This document shows, piece by piece, positions 8,475-16,505 of a DNA stretch of 64,000 bases. Where the stretch lies: assembly GCF_005222225.1 (NCBI RefSeq), contig NZ_CP036536.1, forward strand, positions 334,001-398,000, written 5' to 3'. This stretch comes from Salinimonas lutimaris. GTDB taxonomy: Bacteria > Pseudomonadota > Gammaproteobacteria > Enterobacterales > Alteromonadaceae. A program made the translations under genes and the position numbers. Each line of letters opens with the position of its first letter. The first letter of the stretch is position 1. The notes under the pieces were generated by a model, which had not been told where the DNA came from, did not search any database, and was given only the letters and a program-made list of their open reading frames with translations.

Positions 8475-8560
8475 ATAAAGTTTTTAGAAAAAGAGATTAT
8501 TACTCTGTAGATAAAGCACTAAATGGCTTAGATAAATCAGAACAGCGGTCTTTGGTTTAA
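8471..8560 (+). CDS. Possible 29-residue leader peptide before intA
   Basis: ATG at 8471 (overlapping the previous stop as ATGA) to TAA at 8558-8560 gives a 29-residue polar peptide beginning MNKVFRKRDYYSVDKAL. It ends 2 bp before the intA ATG, an arrangement that would couple translation. No homologue is recognised; it may be chance. Confidence 0.3.
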   Translation: MNKVFRKRDYYSVDKALNGLDKSEQRSLV

Positions 8561-8562
8561 CC

Positions 8563-9693
8563 ATGGCGTTCTTAAGAAAAACATCAAGTGCCAAATTAAG
8601 CGGGAAAGTTGGTATCAAGGGTTTTCCCCTAATTCTTGATGAAAACTACCAAGTGCATACCCTCTCCCTGCGATATTTCCTGCATTGTTTGAAGTCAGTT
8701 CAACCTTCAAGCCTTGGCACCTACGGAGCACATATATGTGATTTTATAAGCCAGTTAGAAGTAGACGGGAAAGATTTATCGGAAATAGATGATAACTGGC
8801 TTGAACAATATAAACAGGCCCTTATTGAGAGAGACCCTGAGGCTGAACACAATACTGAAAATTATGCGAGCCAAGTTTGCAGGAGCGTTATCAGCTACTG
8901 CCTGTGGCTTACTGAAAAGGGGTATGAGCCGTATCTTTGCGGCCTCACAAATAACCATAGAATTCAAATCTCCTACAGTCAATCGCTTCGCGTAAAGCAC
9001 AAAACCATTAAGAACTCGGAAAAAGACAAGCGCCTTATGCAAGCGCCGCGTTCTGATTGGATTGAGCATATAAAGCCGTTTGGCCCACAAAGACCTGATT
9101 TAGCAAAAAGATTTGAATTAATGATCGACTGGGGACGCTTAGCGGGACTGAGAGCACACGAAATATGTCAACTTAAATACAAGCACCTTCCGTCAAGAGA
9201 AACGGCAGAGAAAGCAATAAAGGCCGAACGGCTAATACCCACAACGCTAACCGTAACAAAAGGTAGCCGTGTAGAGACAGTTAGAGTACCTCCTAGCCTA
9301 GTATTAGCAACTAGGGATTACATGGACCTCTATAGAGACCAGATAGTTAAAAAGTTTAAAGAGATACACAAGAAAGATGGTAGTCGCCCTCCTTACACTG
9401 AGCCTCAAGCTGTCTTTTTATCAGACAAAACCGGTAAACCGTTAAACTCAATTTCATTCTCAAGTAGCGTAAGAAAAGCCTTTCTAAAAGCAATTGAAGA
9501 AGGTCTTCTAACAGAAGATGAGCGCGTGTGGGCGCACGGACTCAGACATAACTTTGTTACTAAGAGTTTAAGTGCAAACGACAAAGCTGACCGAAAGCAT
9601 CCTGAGCGATTAGCCATGCAGCAGACTAGGCATGGTTCTCCAGAAGCAATGGAGCCCTATTTGCAAGACAGGTATAGCAAGGATTTTAGCTAG
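8563..9693 (+). CDS. intA: Tyrosine recombinase, IntA of an SE-type integrative element
   Basis: A 376-residue tyrosine recombinase with an N-terminal SAM-like core-binding domain (about residues 30-125) and a catalytic domain from about 150. The full catalytic set is visible: R197 in AGLRAHE, K233 in VTKGSR, H325 and R328 in HGLRH, H357 in RHGS and the nucleophile Y366 in MEPYLQDRY. It should cut and join the element ends. It is the first of four packed genes with the order recombinase - inactive recombinase-fold protein - recombinase - small helical protein, which matches the intA-tfp-intB-srap core of strand-biased circularizing integrative elements (SEs). The stop codon overlaps the next start (GTG at 9693). 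Naming rests on gene order and size, not on alignment. Confidence 0.82.
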   Translation: MAFLRKTSSAKLSGKVGIKGFPLILDENYQVHTLSLRYFLHCLKSVQPSSLGTYGAHICDFISQLEVDGKDLSEIDDNWLEQYKQALIERDPEAEHNTENYASQVCRSVISYCLWLTEKGYEPYLCGLTNNHRIQISYSQSLRVKHKTIKNSEKDKRLMQAPRSDWIEHIKPFGPQRPDLAKRFELMIDWGRLAGLRAHEICQLKYKHLPSRETAEKAIKAERLIPTTLTVTKGSRVETVRVPPSLVLATRDYMDLYRDQIVKKFKEIHKKDGSRPPYTEPQAVFLSDKTGKPLNSISFSSSVRKAFLKAIEEGLLTEDERVWAHGLRHNFVTKSLSANDKADRKHPERLAMQQTRHGSPEAMEPYLQDRYSKDFS

Positions 9694-11528
9694 TGCCTAG
9701 ATTAAAGCGTCGAAAGATAGAAGCAAAACCAAAAGCATCTATCAGACATCTTGCGCGAAACGTAGAGTGGAAAATAGTCACAGAATCCGGCTCACCTATT
9801 GATGCTGAGTTTATTTCGCATATCCATTATGGAGAAAGGATTTTTGAGCAATTACTTATTTGGAATCGTCGACAAGCAAGTAAAAGAGCCACAGCTAACA
9901 ATGTTTTGCGCTACCTCAAGTATGTTGCATGGCTTGATGGAGCTGTCAGCTCAAGATCATTGAGTGACTTTAAGAACGCATTAAACACAGGAAATAGCGC
10001 CCAAGCTAATTCCAAAGCTCAGGTGTTTGGAATGTGTCGAAATTTCGTTAGCTTTCTAATGTCTGCTGAAGTTATACCAACCGAGCCCCTTCCAAAGAAC
10101 TTTAAGCTAACCCACAAAGTGGCAAAGCCAACTATCGTGGAGCTAGTGAGAGACGCTGTTGCCGATTTCGCTAGAGACCATATGGATGTAGTGCAAAGCT
10201 TGATGGATAAGCAAAGATTGAAATTAGAAGAAGCCAGCGCTGTCGCTTATGGTTCACACATATTAGAGCGTTATCACTCACTGTCTCTGGATAAAATTGA
10301 GAATTGGTTTGAAGATTGCCGCACCATTGACGTTGCTATCGAAAGTGTTGGTGATGCAGAATTCTCCGAGCTAATAAAGATAACTGACTTTAGGGCGTCG
10401 AAGGGAGATTGGAGAAGCTTAAATTATACTATCCGCAGTCTTCCTTTTGCATTTCGAGTACTGTATGCAAATTACGGGCGTTTGATACCTTCAAGTCTTG
10501 AGTGGCCGATAGGACTTGCTGACTTCTGTAAAAACCAAGGATGGCCTCCCAGACGTATACAAGCTGCATTTTTTACTAGCGCTTATAATCTACAATATTT
10601 TCTAGTTGCAGCACTTTCCCACAAAGAACTCGCTCCAAACGTCGACAGTGTAGCTTTTTATGCCTATACCAATGCCTTCATTCCATCTTCTGAAAAGGGA
10701 ATGATGTCTGTTCATTTTGGAAAGAAGCGAGGTGCAGCTACACAGAAAGACATCTCAAGAAAGGAACGAATATGCGCGGCCTTTTATGCTTATCAGAATC
10801 GACTTAAATCACTCCTATCAAAAGTACCAAGAGGCCAAGAATGGCTTCGCAAAGAAAACTGCGAATTGTTTATTCATTACACCAAAAACAATGGACAACA
10901 CTCAATACGAACATTTGATAGGTCATCGACAGCTCACATGGTGAGAAGGGTTACAAAAGAATTCGCGTCGCAACATTCTGAGTTCGAACCGCTTGTCGCA
11001 GCTAAGGTCACTGGAGAAAATTTTAGACCGACAATCAGCGCTCTCGATATTCTATCTGGTGGTACGTTAGGAAAACTGAAACACAAACTAAACCATAAGA
11101 GTCTGTCAACGACAGAGAGTTATGGCGTAAGAGTGGCGACACAATCAATTCACGATAGAAAGCTTAAAAGTTTCCAAGATTACTTAATTTCCAATCGAAA
11201 CAACAATCTTCCTGATACTGGAACGGGCTACCAGTGTGGACAGGCGGAAAATTCAAATGTTGTTTGCTCCGGTGTAGGGATGTGTTTCGCCTGTGAAGCA
11301 AGGCGAGTGGTGTTGAAGGACACAAAATTAATTGCCGAGTGGAAAGCTTATGCAGAGTGGATTAAAAAGAATGAACAGCGCCTTAGATTTAATAATGTGG
11401 AACGATGGGACAATCATTGGCAACTGAAACTGGCCGAGTATGAAGCACTATTAGCGGAGTGCACAAAAGCAGAGGTTAGGGCGGCTGAGACTCTGGCTCG
11501 TAATATCAAAGTACCATTTATGGATTAG
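9693..11528 (+). CDS. tfp: Recombinase-fold protein lacking catalytic residues (Tfp-like) with Cys4 tail
   Basis: A 611-residue protein with the layout of TnpB/TnpC-class recombinases. The place of the first catalytic arginine reads AYNLQYFLVAALSHKEL, with Gln rather than Arg, and the usual HxxR box is replaced by FRPTISALDILSGG. Only the last His/Tyr-like stretch (LNHKSLSTTESYG) is kept. It is therefore probably not a recombinase by itself. The C-terminal part has four cysteines (C515, C525, C531, C534) that could bind zinc, followed by a helical charged tail. It starts with GTG overlapping the intA stop and ends 4 bp before intB. In SEs the equivalent gene is named for its tyrosine recombinase fold and is needed for element movement. 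Confidence 0.75.
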   Translation: MPRLKRRKIEAKPKASIRHLARNVEWKIVTESGSPIDAEFISHIHYGERIFEQLLIWNRRQASKRATANNVLRYLKYVAWLDGAVSSRSLSDFKNALNTGNSAQANSKAQVFGMCRNFVSFLMSAEVIPTEPLPKNFKLTHKVAKPTIVELVRDAVADFARDHMDVVQSLMDKQRLKLEEASAVAYGSHILERYHSLSLDKIENWFEDCRTIDVAIESVGDAEFSELIKITDFRASKGDWRSLNYTIRSLPFAFRVLYANYGRLIPSSLEWPIGLADFCKNQGWPPRRIQAAFFTSAYNLQYFLVAALSHKELAPNVDSVAFYAYTNAFIPSSEKGMMSVHFGKKRGAATQKDISRKERICAAFYAYQNRLKSLLSKVPRGQEWLRKENCELFIHYTKNNGQHSIRTFDRSSTAHMVRRVTKEFASQHSEFEPLVAAKVTGENFRPTISALDILSGGTLGKLKHKLNHKSLSTTESYGVRVATQSIHDRKLKSFQDYLISNRNNNLPDTGTGYQCGQAENSNVVCSGVGMCFACEARRVVLKDTKLIAEWKAYAEWIKKNEQRLRFNNVERWDNHWQLKLAEYEALLAECTKAEVRAAETLARNIKVPFMD

Positions 11529-11532
11529 ACAA

Positions 11533-13299
11533 ATGCAAACACTCGGGCTCAAACACCATGATCAATTGAATCCGGAAGTAAAAAGTGAAGCGCCTGACTT
11601 CTGGTGGTTGGGTAGTGATTCAGATGCAGATATTTGGCGCTTTAAGCCAGACGGTCACTCTGTCTTATCAGCATTTACAGTAAAGTGGACTCCTAACACT
11701 GGTAGGATTGAAAAAACGGATCTTGGTCGATGGGTTCAATGGAAAGAATATGCCCAGAAATTGGTTATAGCGATAATGGAGTCAGGCCTGACAAACGTCT
11801 CTAAACCGATAACACTTGCCAGTTATGCAAGAGAAGTGAGATCTGTTTGCATGTGGTTTTACTTCACTCATCGAATGCATCATATTTCAGAAGTTACAAG
11901 AGAACATATAGAGGTTTACGAGGATCATATCAAAGAGTCTGAATGCACGAGCAATCACGCCTTAACCAAACTCAACATTCTCAACATGATGTGGAAGTTA
12001 AGAGAGCACGTCGGCTCCGGCTTGGCGTTTTTGCCCTACCACAATGGACAGCTAGGACCAAAAGCAAGGCGGCTGGGCGTTCGAGGAAAACGAACTAAGA
12101 CTATTCCACCAATGGAGTTTTTTTCACTTTTGGACCAAGTGCTAAAAGAGGTGGAAGGCGCTGATGAATGGCTGTACAAGCTCGAAGTTTATCTAACGCT
12201 AAAAACTAAACATGGTCTCAACTGTTCGTGGCACTACACGAAAGAGTTTGGCGAGTCTACTCAGATATTATTCAAGCGAATTCGAGTAATTTATGCCGCT
12301 GCAATCGTAACTATTTTATCTTTAACAGCGATGCGGAAACATGAAGCGACTGTACTAAAATATAGTGACGCGATAAAAGCATTTAATGAAGATTCAGTGC
12401 TCATTGGAGCCGAACACAAAACTTCCCATACAGAGACAGGAAAAACAACGAAGCGACCGCTTCCGGAAGAAGGTATAAGGGCATTAAAAGTCATTCTTGA
12501 ACTCACTAAATATCAAAGAACTAAGGCTTCAGACCCTGAGAGACTTCTGCTACGCCTGCCATTTCAACACACTGTCGGTGGAGATAAAAAAGCGAGTGAA
12601 TACGTTAATACGAGAGTCCTTTACAACATATTTGATGCATTAACGGATCATATATCATTCGGTTACAAATTGCGGCCGCATATGCTGAGAAGAGCTTTTG
12701 CGATGACATGGACATGGCGATTTGAGATAGGAGATCTCGAGCACCTAGCTAGATTTCTCTACCATAATAATCACGTCTTCACTGAAATTTATGTTGATGA
12801 TCCAGATGTATATGAATTCCTGCCTGAAGAGATGCAACGCTATACCGCAAGAGTCTTTGAGCAAGCGTTCTTAGGAGATAATGACATAAAGGGTGGCGTT
12901 GCTCCATTGGTATCAAAGTACATAAGACTAATAAGGCAAAAAGTAAACGTCATTGAACCAGAAACGGTTCGTGTTTTCGTCGCCAAGTTGATTGATAAGT
13001 TTAATTACGAAGTAATCCCAAATGCCGACGGATATTGTTTCATGTCAAGCGGCAGGAGTAGCCGAGCGAAATGCTCAACTGATGGAGTTAATCCAGATTA
13101 TTCTAATCGAAATGAAGAACACTGTAGTGGTTGCCCAAATTTTGGGGTAGACGCACCAAGAGTAGGATACTGGGAAAAGCGTCGAGATGCCCATAAGGCT
13201 GTTGAGATAACCTCAAATGACAAGCTAATGGTGGACGCCTCAAGAAAAGGGGTAAAACGTGCTGAGCACATTATAAGCATGTTTAAAGAGGTGGATTAG
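11533..13299 (+). CDS. intB: Tyrosine recombinase, IntB of an SE-type integrative element
   Basis: A 588-residue large tyrosine recombinase. Catalytic residues are all present: R268 in TAMRKHEA, probable K296 in EHKTSH, H383 and R386 in PHMLRR, H411 in LYHNNH and nucleophile Y420 in EIYVDD. A C-terminal extension of about 160 residues carries cysteines in AKCSTD and EEHCSGCPNFG, a pattern seen in Tn554 TnpB-like proteins. It should be the partner recombinase of IntA; two active recombinases with different size suggest that each acts on a different end or strand. It lies 4 bp after tfp and 1 bp before the small fourth gene, so the module is one transcript. Confidence 0.82.
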   Translation: MQTLGLKHHDQLNPEVKSEAPDFWWLGSDSDADIWRFKPDGHSVLSAFTVKWTPNTGRIEKTDLGRWVQWKEYAQKLVIAIMESGLTNVSKPITLASYAREVRSVCMWFYFTHRMHHISEVTREHIEVYEDHIKESECTSNHALTKLNILNMMWKLREHVGSGLAFLPYHNGQLGPKARRLGVRGKRTKTIPPMEFFSLLDQVLKEVEGADEWLYKLEVYLTLKTKHGLNCSWHYTKEFGESTQILFKRIRVIYAAAIVTILSLTAMRKHEATVLKYSDAIKAFNEDSVLIGAEHKTSHTETGKTTKRPLPEEGIRALKVILELTKYQRTKASDPERLLLRLPFQHTVGGDKKASEYVNTRVLYNIFDALTDHISFGYKLRPHMLRRAFAMTWTWRFEIGDLEHLARFLYHNNHVFTEIYVDDPDVYEFLPEEMQRYTARVFEQAFLGDNDIKGGVAPLVSKYIRLIRQKVNVIEPETVRVFVAKLIDKFNYEVIPNADGYCFMSSGRSSRAKCSTDGVNPDYSNRNEEHCSGCPNFGVDAPRVGYWEKRRDAHKAVEITSNDKLMVDASRKGVKRAEHIISMFKEVD

Positions 13300-13300
13300 G

Positions 13301-13906
13301 GTGAGAAAAAGAATAAGCTCAAGTGAATTTGTGGCAGCAATAAAAGAATCGCTTAAAGATCTAGTTGAGAAGGGAGAATCGATTAATCAAACCTTAGTCA
13401 TTAACAATGCAAGAACTCGAAATGGCCAGCCGGTTGGCAAAACCACACTTTACAGAAAGAATGACAGCACCGGTGAGGCTATACATCAGGATTTAATTGA
13501 TGACATAGAAGCTGCGAAGAACGAGACTAAAAAGAAGAAGGGTAGGAAAACGCGTGGTGAGACCATAGATAGTTTGAAGAAGGATAAGGCTGCTCTTGAA
13601 AAGGAAAAACAAGGTCTCGTTAACAAGGTTGTCGAGCAGGAGGCTCAAATCATTCAACAACAACGAGGGGAAGGCATACATTCTTCTTTGTTAAAATCAT
13701 TTGAAGCGGAATTGTACGTCGCACATAGCCTTCTTCTGAAAAGGTATCCGGCGCTTAAAGATTTCAAGTCTCTCGTTTCAGAATTCGAGAGAAAGCATAA
13801 AGATACAGAGTATTTAGAGCACTTAAAAAAGCGTATTGAGGCGTTAGATGCAGACATCCAATACTCTACTGTTTATGACGCAAAGTTTAGAAATAATCAT
13901 CGCTGA
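13301..13906 (+). CDS. srap: Small coiled-coil protein of the integration module (Srap-like)
   Basis: A 201-residue protein starting with GTG right after the intB stop. The N-terminal 50 residues end in NGQPVGKTTLYRKND, like TnpC of Tn554-type elements, suggesting DNA contact. A Lys-rich hinge (KKKKGRKTRG) leads into a coiled coil of about 35 residues (SLKKDKAALEKEKQGLVNKV), and the rest is helical. It fits the fourth SE core gene, an auxiliary protein that assists recombination. It is the last island gene; its stop lies 72 bp before the ssb start codon. Confidence 0.72.
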   Translation: MRKRISSSEFVAAIKESLKDLVEKGESINQTLVINNARTRNGQPVGKTTLYRKNDSTGEAIHQDLIDDIEAAKNETKKKKGRKTRGETIDSLKKDKAALEKEKQGLVNKVVEQEAQIIQQQRGEGIHSSLLKSFEAELYVAHSLLLKRYPALKDFKSLVSEFERKHKDTEYLEHLKKRIEALDADIQYSTVYDAKFRNNHR

Positions 13907-13912
13907 GAGTTT

Positions 13913-13937
13913 AGTATAGTAAAAGTTGTGCTATACT
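13913..13937. other. Candidate attachment-site core at the island/host junction
   Basis: AGTATAGTA (13913-13921) and TGCTATACT (13929-13937) are inverted repeats with 8 of 9 positions matching, flanking the 7-bp spacer AAAGTTG. This is the size and shape of a tyrosine-recombinase crossover site. It sits 6 bp after the last integration gene and 41 bp before ssb, just where base composition shifts to that of the host. The other element end is outside the window, so the site cannot be confirmed by comparison. Confidence 0.45.
13929..13937 (+). promoter_or_regulatory. Probable extended -10 of the ssb promoter
   Basis: TGCTATACT is a strong extended -10 element (TGnTATAmT) 41 bp upstream of the ssb ATG. 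No good -35 box is found 16-18 bp upstream. An alternative is TTGTGC (13927-13932) with TTATAG (13950-13955), spaced 17 bp. No LexA box of the CTG-N10-CAG kind is visible here. Confidence 0.45.
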
Positions 13938-13978
13938 CTCTGTAAGTCTTATAGATAAAGAGTTTGAAGGAATAGTAT

Positions 13979-14551
13979 ATGAATCGCGGTATTAATAAAG
14001 TCATCCTGGTGGGAAACCTTGGTACCGATCCAGAAGTAAGATACATGCCTAACGGTAACGCCGTAGCAAACCTGAGCCTGGCCACCAGTGAGAGTTGGAA
14101 GGACCAGCAGGGTCAGCTGCAGGAGCGCACAGAATGGCACCGTCTGACTATGTATCGTCGTCTGGCGGAAGTAGCCGGTGAGTACCTGAAAAAAGGCTCA
14201 CAGATCTATGTAGAAGGTAAACTGCAGACCCGCAAATGGCAGGATCAGCAAGGCCAGGATCGCTACACCACAGAAATCATTGTTGACCAGATGCAAATGC
14301 TGGGTGGCCGTAATGAAGGCGGCAACCAGGGCGGTGGTGCCCCGCGCCAGCAGCAAGGTGGTGGTCAGGGTAACTACGGCAACAACCAGGGTGGCGGTTT
14401 CAACCAGAACCAGGGCGGTGGTTATCAGCAACAACAGCGCCCGCCGCAGCAGAATCAGAACATGGGTAATCAGGGTGGCAACCAGCAAGGTGGCCAGAAG
14501 CCGCCAATGGCTGAACCTGATTTTGACTTTGACGACGATATTCCGTTCTAG
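13979..14551 (+). CDS. ssb: Single-stranded DNA-binding protein
   Basis: A 190-residue SSB. The OB-fold spans about residues 1-110 and starts [20 protein letters not shown], the hallmark N-terminus. A Gly/Gln/Asn-rich flexible linker follows (about 112-175), then the acidic tip [10 protein letters not shown] that recruits repair and replication proteins. It protects single-stranded DNA in replication, repair and recombination. GAAGGAA about 8 bp before the ATG is the ribosome binding site. In many gammaproteobacteria ssb is divergent from uvrA; here the integrated element fills that side. Base composition is that of the host, and a terminator follows. Confidence 0.97.
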   Translation: MNRGINKVILVGNLGTDPEVRYMPNGNAVANLSLATSESWKDQQGQLQERTEWHRLTMYRRLAEVAGEYLKKGSQIYVEGKLQTRKWQDQQGQDRYTTEIIVDQMQMLGGRNEGGNQGGGAPRQQQGGGQGNYGNNQGGGFNQNQGGGYQQQQRPPQQNQNMGNQGGNQQGGQKPPMAEPDFDFDDDIPF

Positions 14552-14576
14552 GAAACGCTGTCAGGTTAACTACACT

Positions 14577-14604
14577 AAGGGCTTGTTTTTACAAGCCCTT
14601 TTTT
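14577..14604 (+). terminator. Rho-independent terminator of ssb
   Basis: AAGGGCTTG / CAAGCCCTT, a perfect 9-bp stem with loop TTTTTA, followed by TTTT. It lies 25 bp after the ssb stop. Confidence 0.92.
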
Positions 14605-14619
14605 ATACCTGTTTGAAAG

Positions 14620-15141
14620 TTAAAATGCCTCATTGAGGCTGATGAGCGGAATGCCGCGCACCCGCATCGCATCAAGGGCAAGCATGTGGGTGATGGGGTC
14701 TGTGGTGTCGGTACACTCTTCAATAACTTTGGGCTGGTATTTGGCGGCGGCGGGGGACAGTGCGGTGTGAATAACACAGTTGTGGGTCATCATGCCGGTG
14801 AGCAGGATGTGTTGTACGCCCATTTCCTGTAGCAAGTCCTCAAGCCCGGTTTGGGCAAAACAGTCAGCGTGGCGTTTGGTGATAACCGGCGCGTCCGAAG
14901 CGGCGGCCATGATCGCAGGGTGTATACTGGCACCTTGTGAGCCCTCATAAAAGAACAGTCCTTCTCCCATCTCCGGTGCCACCAGGTGCTGGATGTGAAT
15001 AACCGGTACTCCGCTGTCCTGGGCTTTTTCTATGGCTCTGAGGTTTTTTTCCAGAATGGCTTCAGGCTGATGTAACGGGTATTTGCCCTGCGGGAAATAG
15101 TCGTTTTGATTATCAATCACAATCAGTGCTTGTTTTGTCAT
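14620..15141 (-). CDS. Isochorismatase-family cysteine hydrolase
   Basis: A 173-residue soluble enzyme of the isochorismatase-like fold. The catalytic triad is visible: D10 in LIVIDNQNDYF, K89 in ITKRHADCF and C122 in MMTHNCVIHTA. Members hydrolyse amides or vinyl ethers such as nicotinamide, N-carbamoylsarcosine or isochorismate; the substrate cannot be told here. The length suits stand-alone hydrolases rather than siderophore EntB. It is a single gene convergent with ssb, with no operon partner. Confidence 0.9.
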   Translation of the reverse strand: MTKQALIVIDNQNDYFPQGKYPLHQPEAILEKNLRAIEKAQDSGVPVIHIQHLVAPEMGEGLFFYEGSQGASIHPAIMAAASDAPVITKRHADCFAQTGLEDLLQEMGVQHILLTGMMTHNCVIHTALSPAAAKYQPKVIEECTDTTDPITHMLALDAMRVRGIPLISLNEAF

Positions 15142-15405
15142 AAGAACATGCTCCGGTTCAGGTATGAATGTGATTATCAGTGTGCATCAATAGCAGATGG
15201 CATCGTAGTGGCAGATATGCCATGAAGCGCGCTGAATACGCCAATATCAATACCGCATATTCCTGACAAATGTGAACAGCACAGCAAATGCAGAACAGCA
15301 CGGCTGACCGCAGTACACTGCGCAGCTACAGCACGGGTTCTGCTATTTCCTTACGTTAGGTGGTATAATCGGGCTTTACTTAACGAAGAAAGAACCTGTT
15401 CTGGC

Positions 15406-16491
15406 ATGCCGCAAGCTGCAAAACCGTATCTGACTACTGACAAACTTTCCTCAGCAAAACGGATTTTGTATATGAGTCACCTGGCTTTAGGTGATTATGT
15501 TTATCAGGGCGCCTTATTAAAGCAACTGCACGATGACTATCCGCATCTGTCGATTGATGTATGGTTTGACGATTGTCGTGAAAGCCCTAAAGAATGGGCA
15601 GCCGGACGTAATCATATACTGTCCCAGTGGCTGGAACATGAGCCGCATATTGACCAGTTATATCCTATTGCACACAACAAGGCTGAACGTAAAAAAGCCA
15701 TTGAACGGGCGCGTGCCAGCGGCTATGACGCAGTGGTGTTTTTTACCACCCTGCGCAGCCACCGGTTTGCTGATATCGCCCTGACTATTGCAGATGGCAA
15801 GCCGGTTTATGGGGCCCACGAAACCGAAGTGCTGCGCCGCATCCGGCATCGTAAACTGTTTGCCAGACTGGCCGGTCAGGTATTATTGTCACCCAGCGAA
15901 AATTTCAGCCATATCAGTCAGTTTTATCGTCACTACTTTGAGCAGCTGCTGGCTTTTCGGCACCCGCCGTCAGATTATCTGCGTATTACCGTGCCGCAAC
16001 AGTATCAGGCACAGGCCCGGCAGTGGAAGGAGCGACACGCCGCCGGCAAACCGCTGGTGCTGCTTAATCATCTGTCCACCACGGCTAAACGAGATTGGCG
16101 TTTGTCTCAGGTGACCGGGTTTATTATGCAGCTGCAACAAAAAGTGGCAGGCGTGTATGTGGTGATTAACGCGCTTGAGCACCAGCACGAGGAGATTCAA
16201 ACGGCGTTAAAAGCACACGGGCTTGAGTCTGACACCAGTTTATTTTGTGCCACAGAACATTTTCTGGAACTACCGGCAATGCTGGAACAGGCTGATTTGG
16301 TGGTGAGTGTGGAAACCGCCATTATGCATCTGGCCGCCTCGGTCGGTACGCCGTGTATCTCGCTGGTTCGCGAGCAAGCTGCACAATGGTTTCCGCTGGG
16401 CCCGGGCAAGGTCCTGATTGCCGGAAACCGGGTTGATACTATTGCCCCGGCCATGGTGATCGGGGCGGCTGTTAGTTTACTGCACGGCTAG
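15406..16491 (+). CDS. Glycosyltransferase family 9 (heptosyltransferase-like) protein
   Basis: A 361-residue GT9-type protein with two Rossmann-like halves. The N-terminal part has ILYMSHLALGDYVYQGALL, equivalent to the G-D-x-x-x donor loop of heptosyltransferases. The C-terminal part has VVSVETAIMHLAASVGTPCISL, matching the family's D-T-x-x-x-H-x-A-A-x-x-x-x-P pattern, with Glu-Thr in place of Asp-Thr. It probably adds a sugar to LPS core or another surface glycan. Single gene, convergent with a Wzi-like outer-membrane protein, with 14 bp between the stops. Confidence 0.82.
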   Translation: MPQAAKPYLTTDKLSSAKRILYMSHLALGDYVYQGALLKQLHDDYPHLSIDVWFDDCRESPKEWAAGRNHILSQWLEHEPHIDQLYPIAHNKAERKKAIERARASGYDAVVFFTTLRSHRFADIALTIADGKPVYGAHETEVLRRIRHRKLFARLAGQVLLSPSENFSHISQFYRHYFEQLLAFRHPPSDYLRITVPQQYQAQARQWKERHAAGKPLVLLNHLSTTAKRDWRLSQVTGFIMQLQQKVAGVYVVINALEHQHEEIQTALKAHGLESDTSLFCATEHFLELPAMLEQADLVVSVETAIMHLAASVGTPCISLVREQAAQWFPLGPGKVLIAGNRVDTIAPAMVIGAAVSLLHG

Positions 16492-16505
16492 GGACGTCAG
16501 CCGGT

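Larger units (their letters stand above)
7455..8562. other. Mostly gene-free 1.1-kb stretch of the island with gene remnants
   Basis: No convincing complete gene is visible. Open frames at 7518-7763 (plus) and 7720-7935 (minus) have neither recognisable products nor good ribosome binding sites. A methyltransferase-like fragment lies at 8122-8301, an unassigned open stretch at 8274-8474, and a 29-codon frame at 8471-8560. The mix suggests a scrap zone left by earlier cargo exchange beside the integration module. Confidence 0.6.

Noticed and set aside
14332..14500. Repetitive Gly/Gln-rich DNA in ssb as a separate repeat element
   Set aside because: It encodes the normal flexible linker of SSB and ends in the conserved acidic tip.
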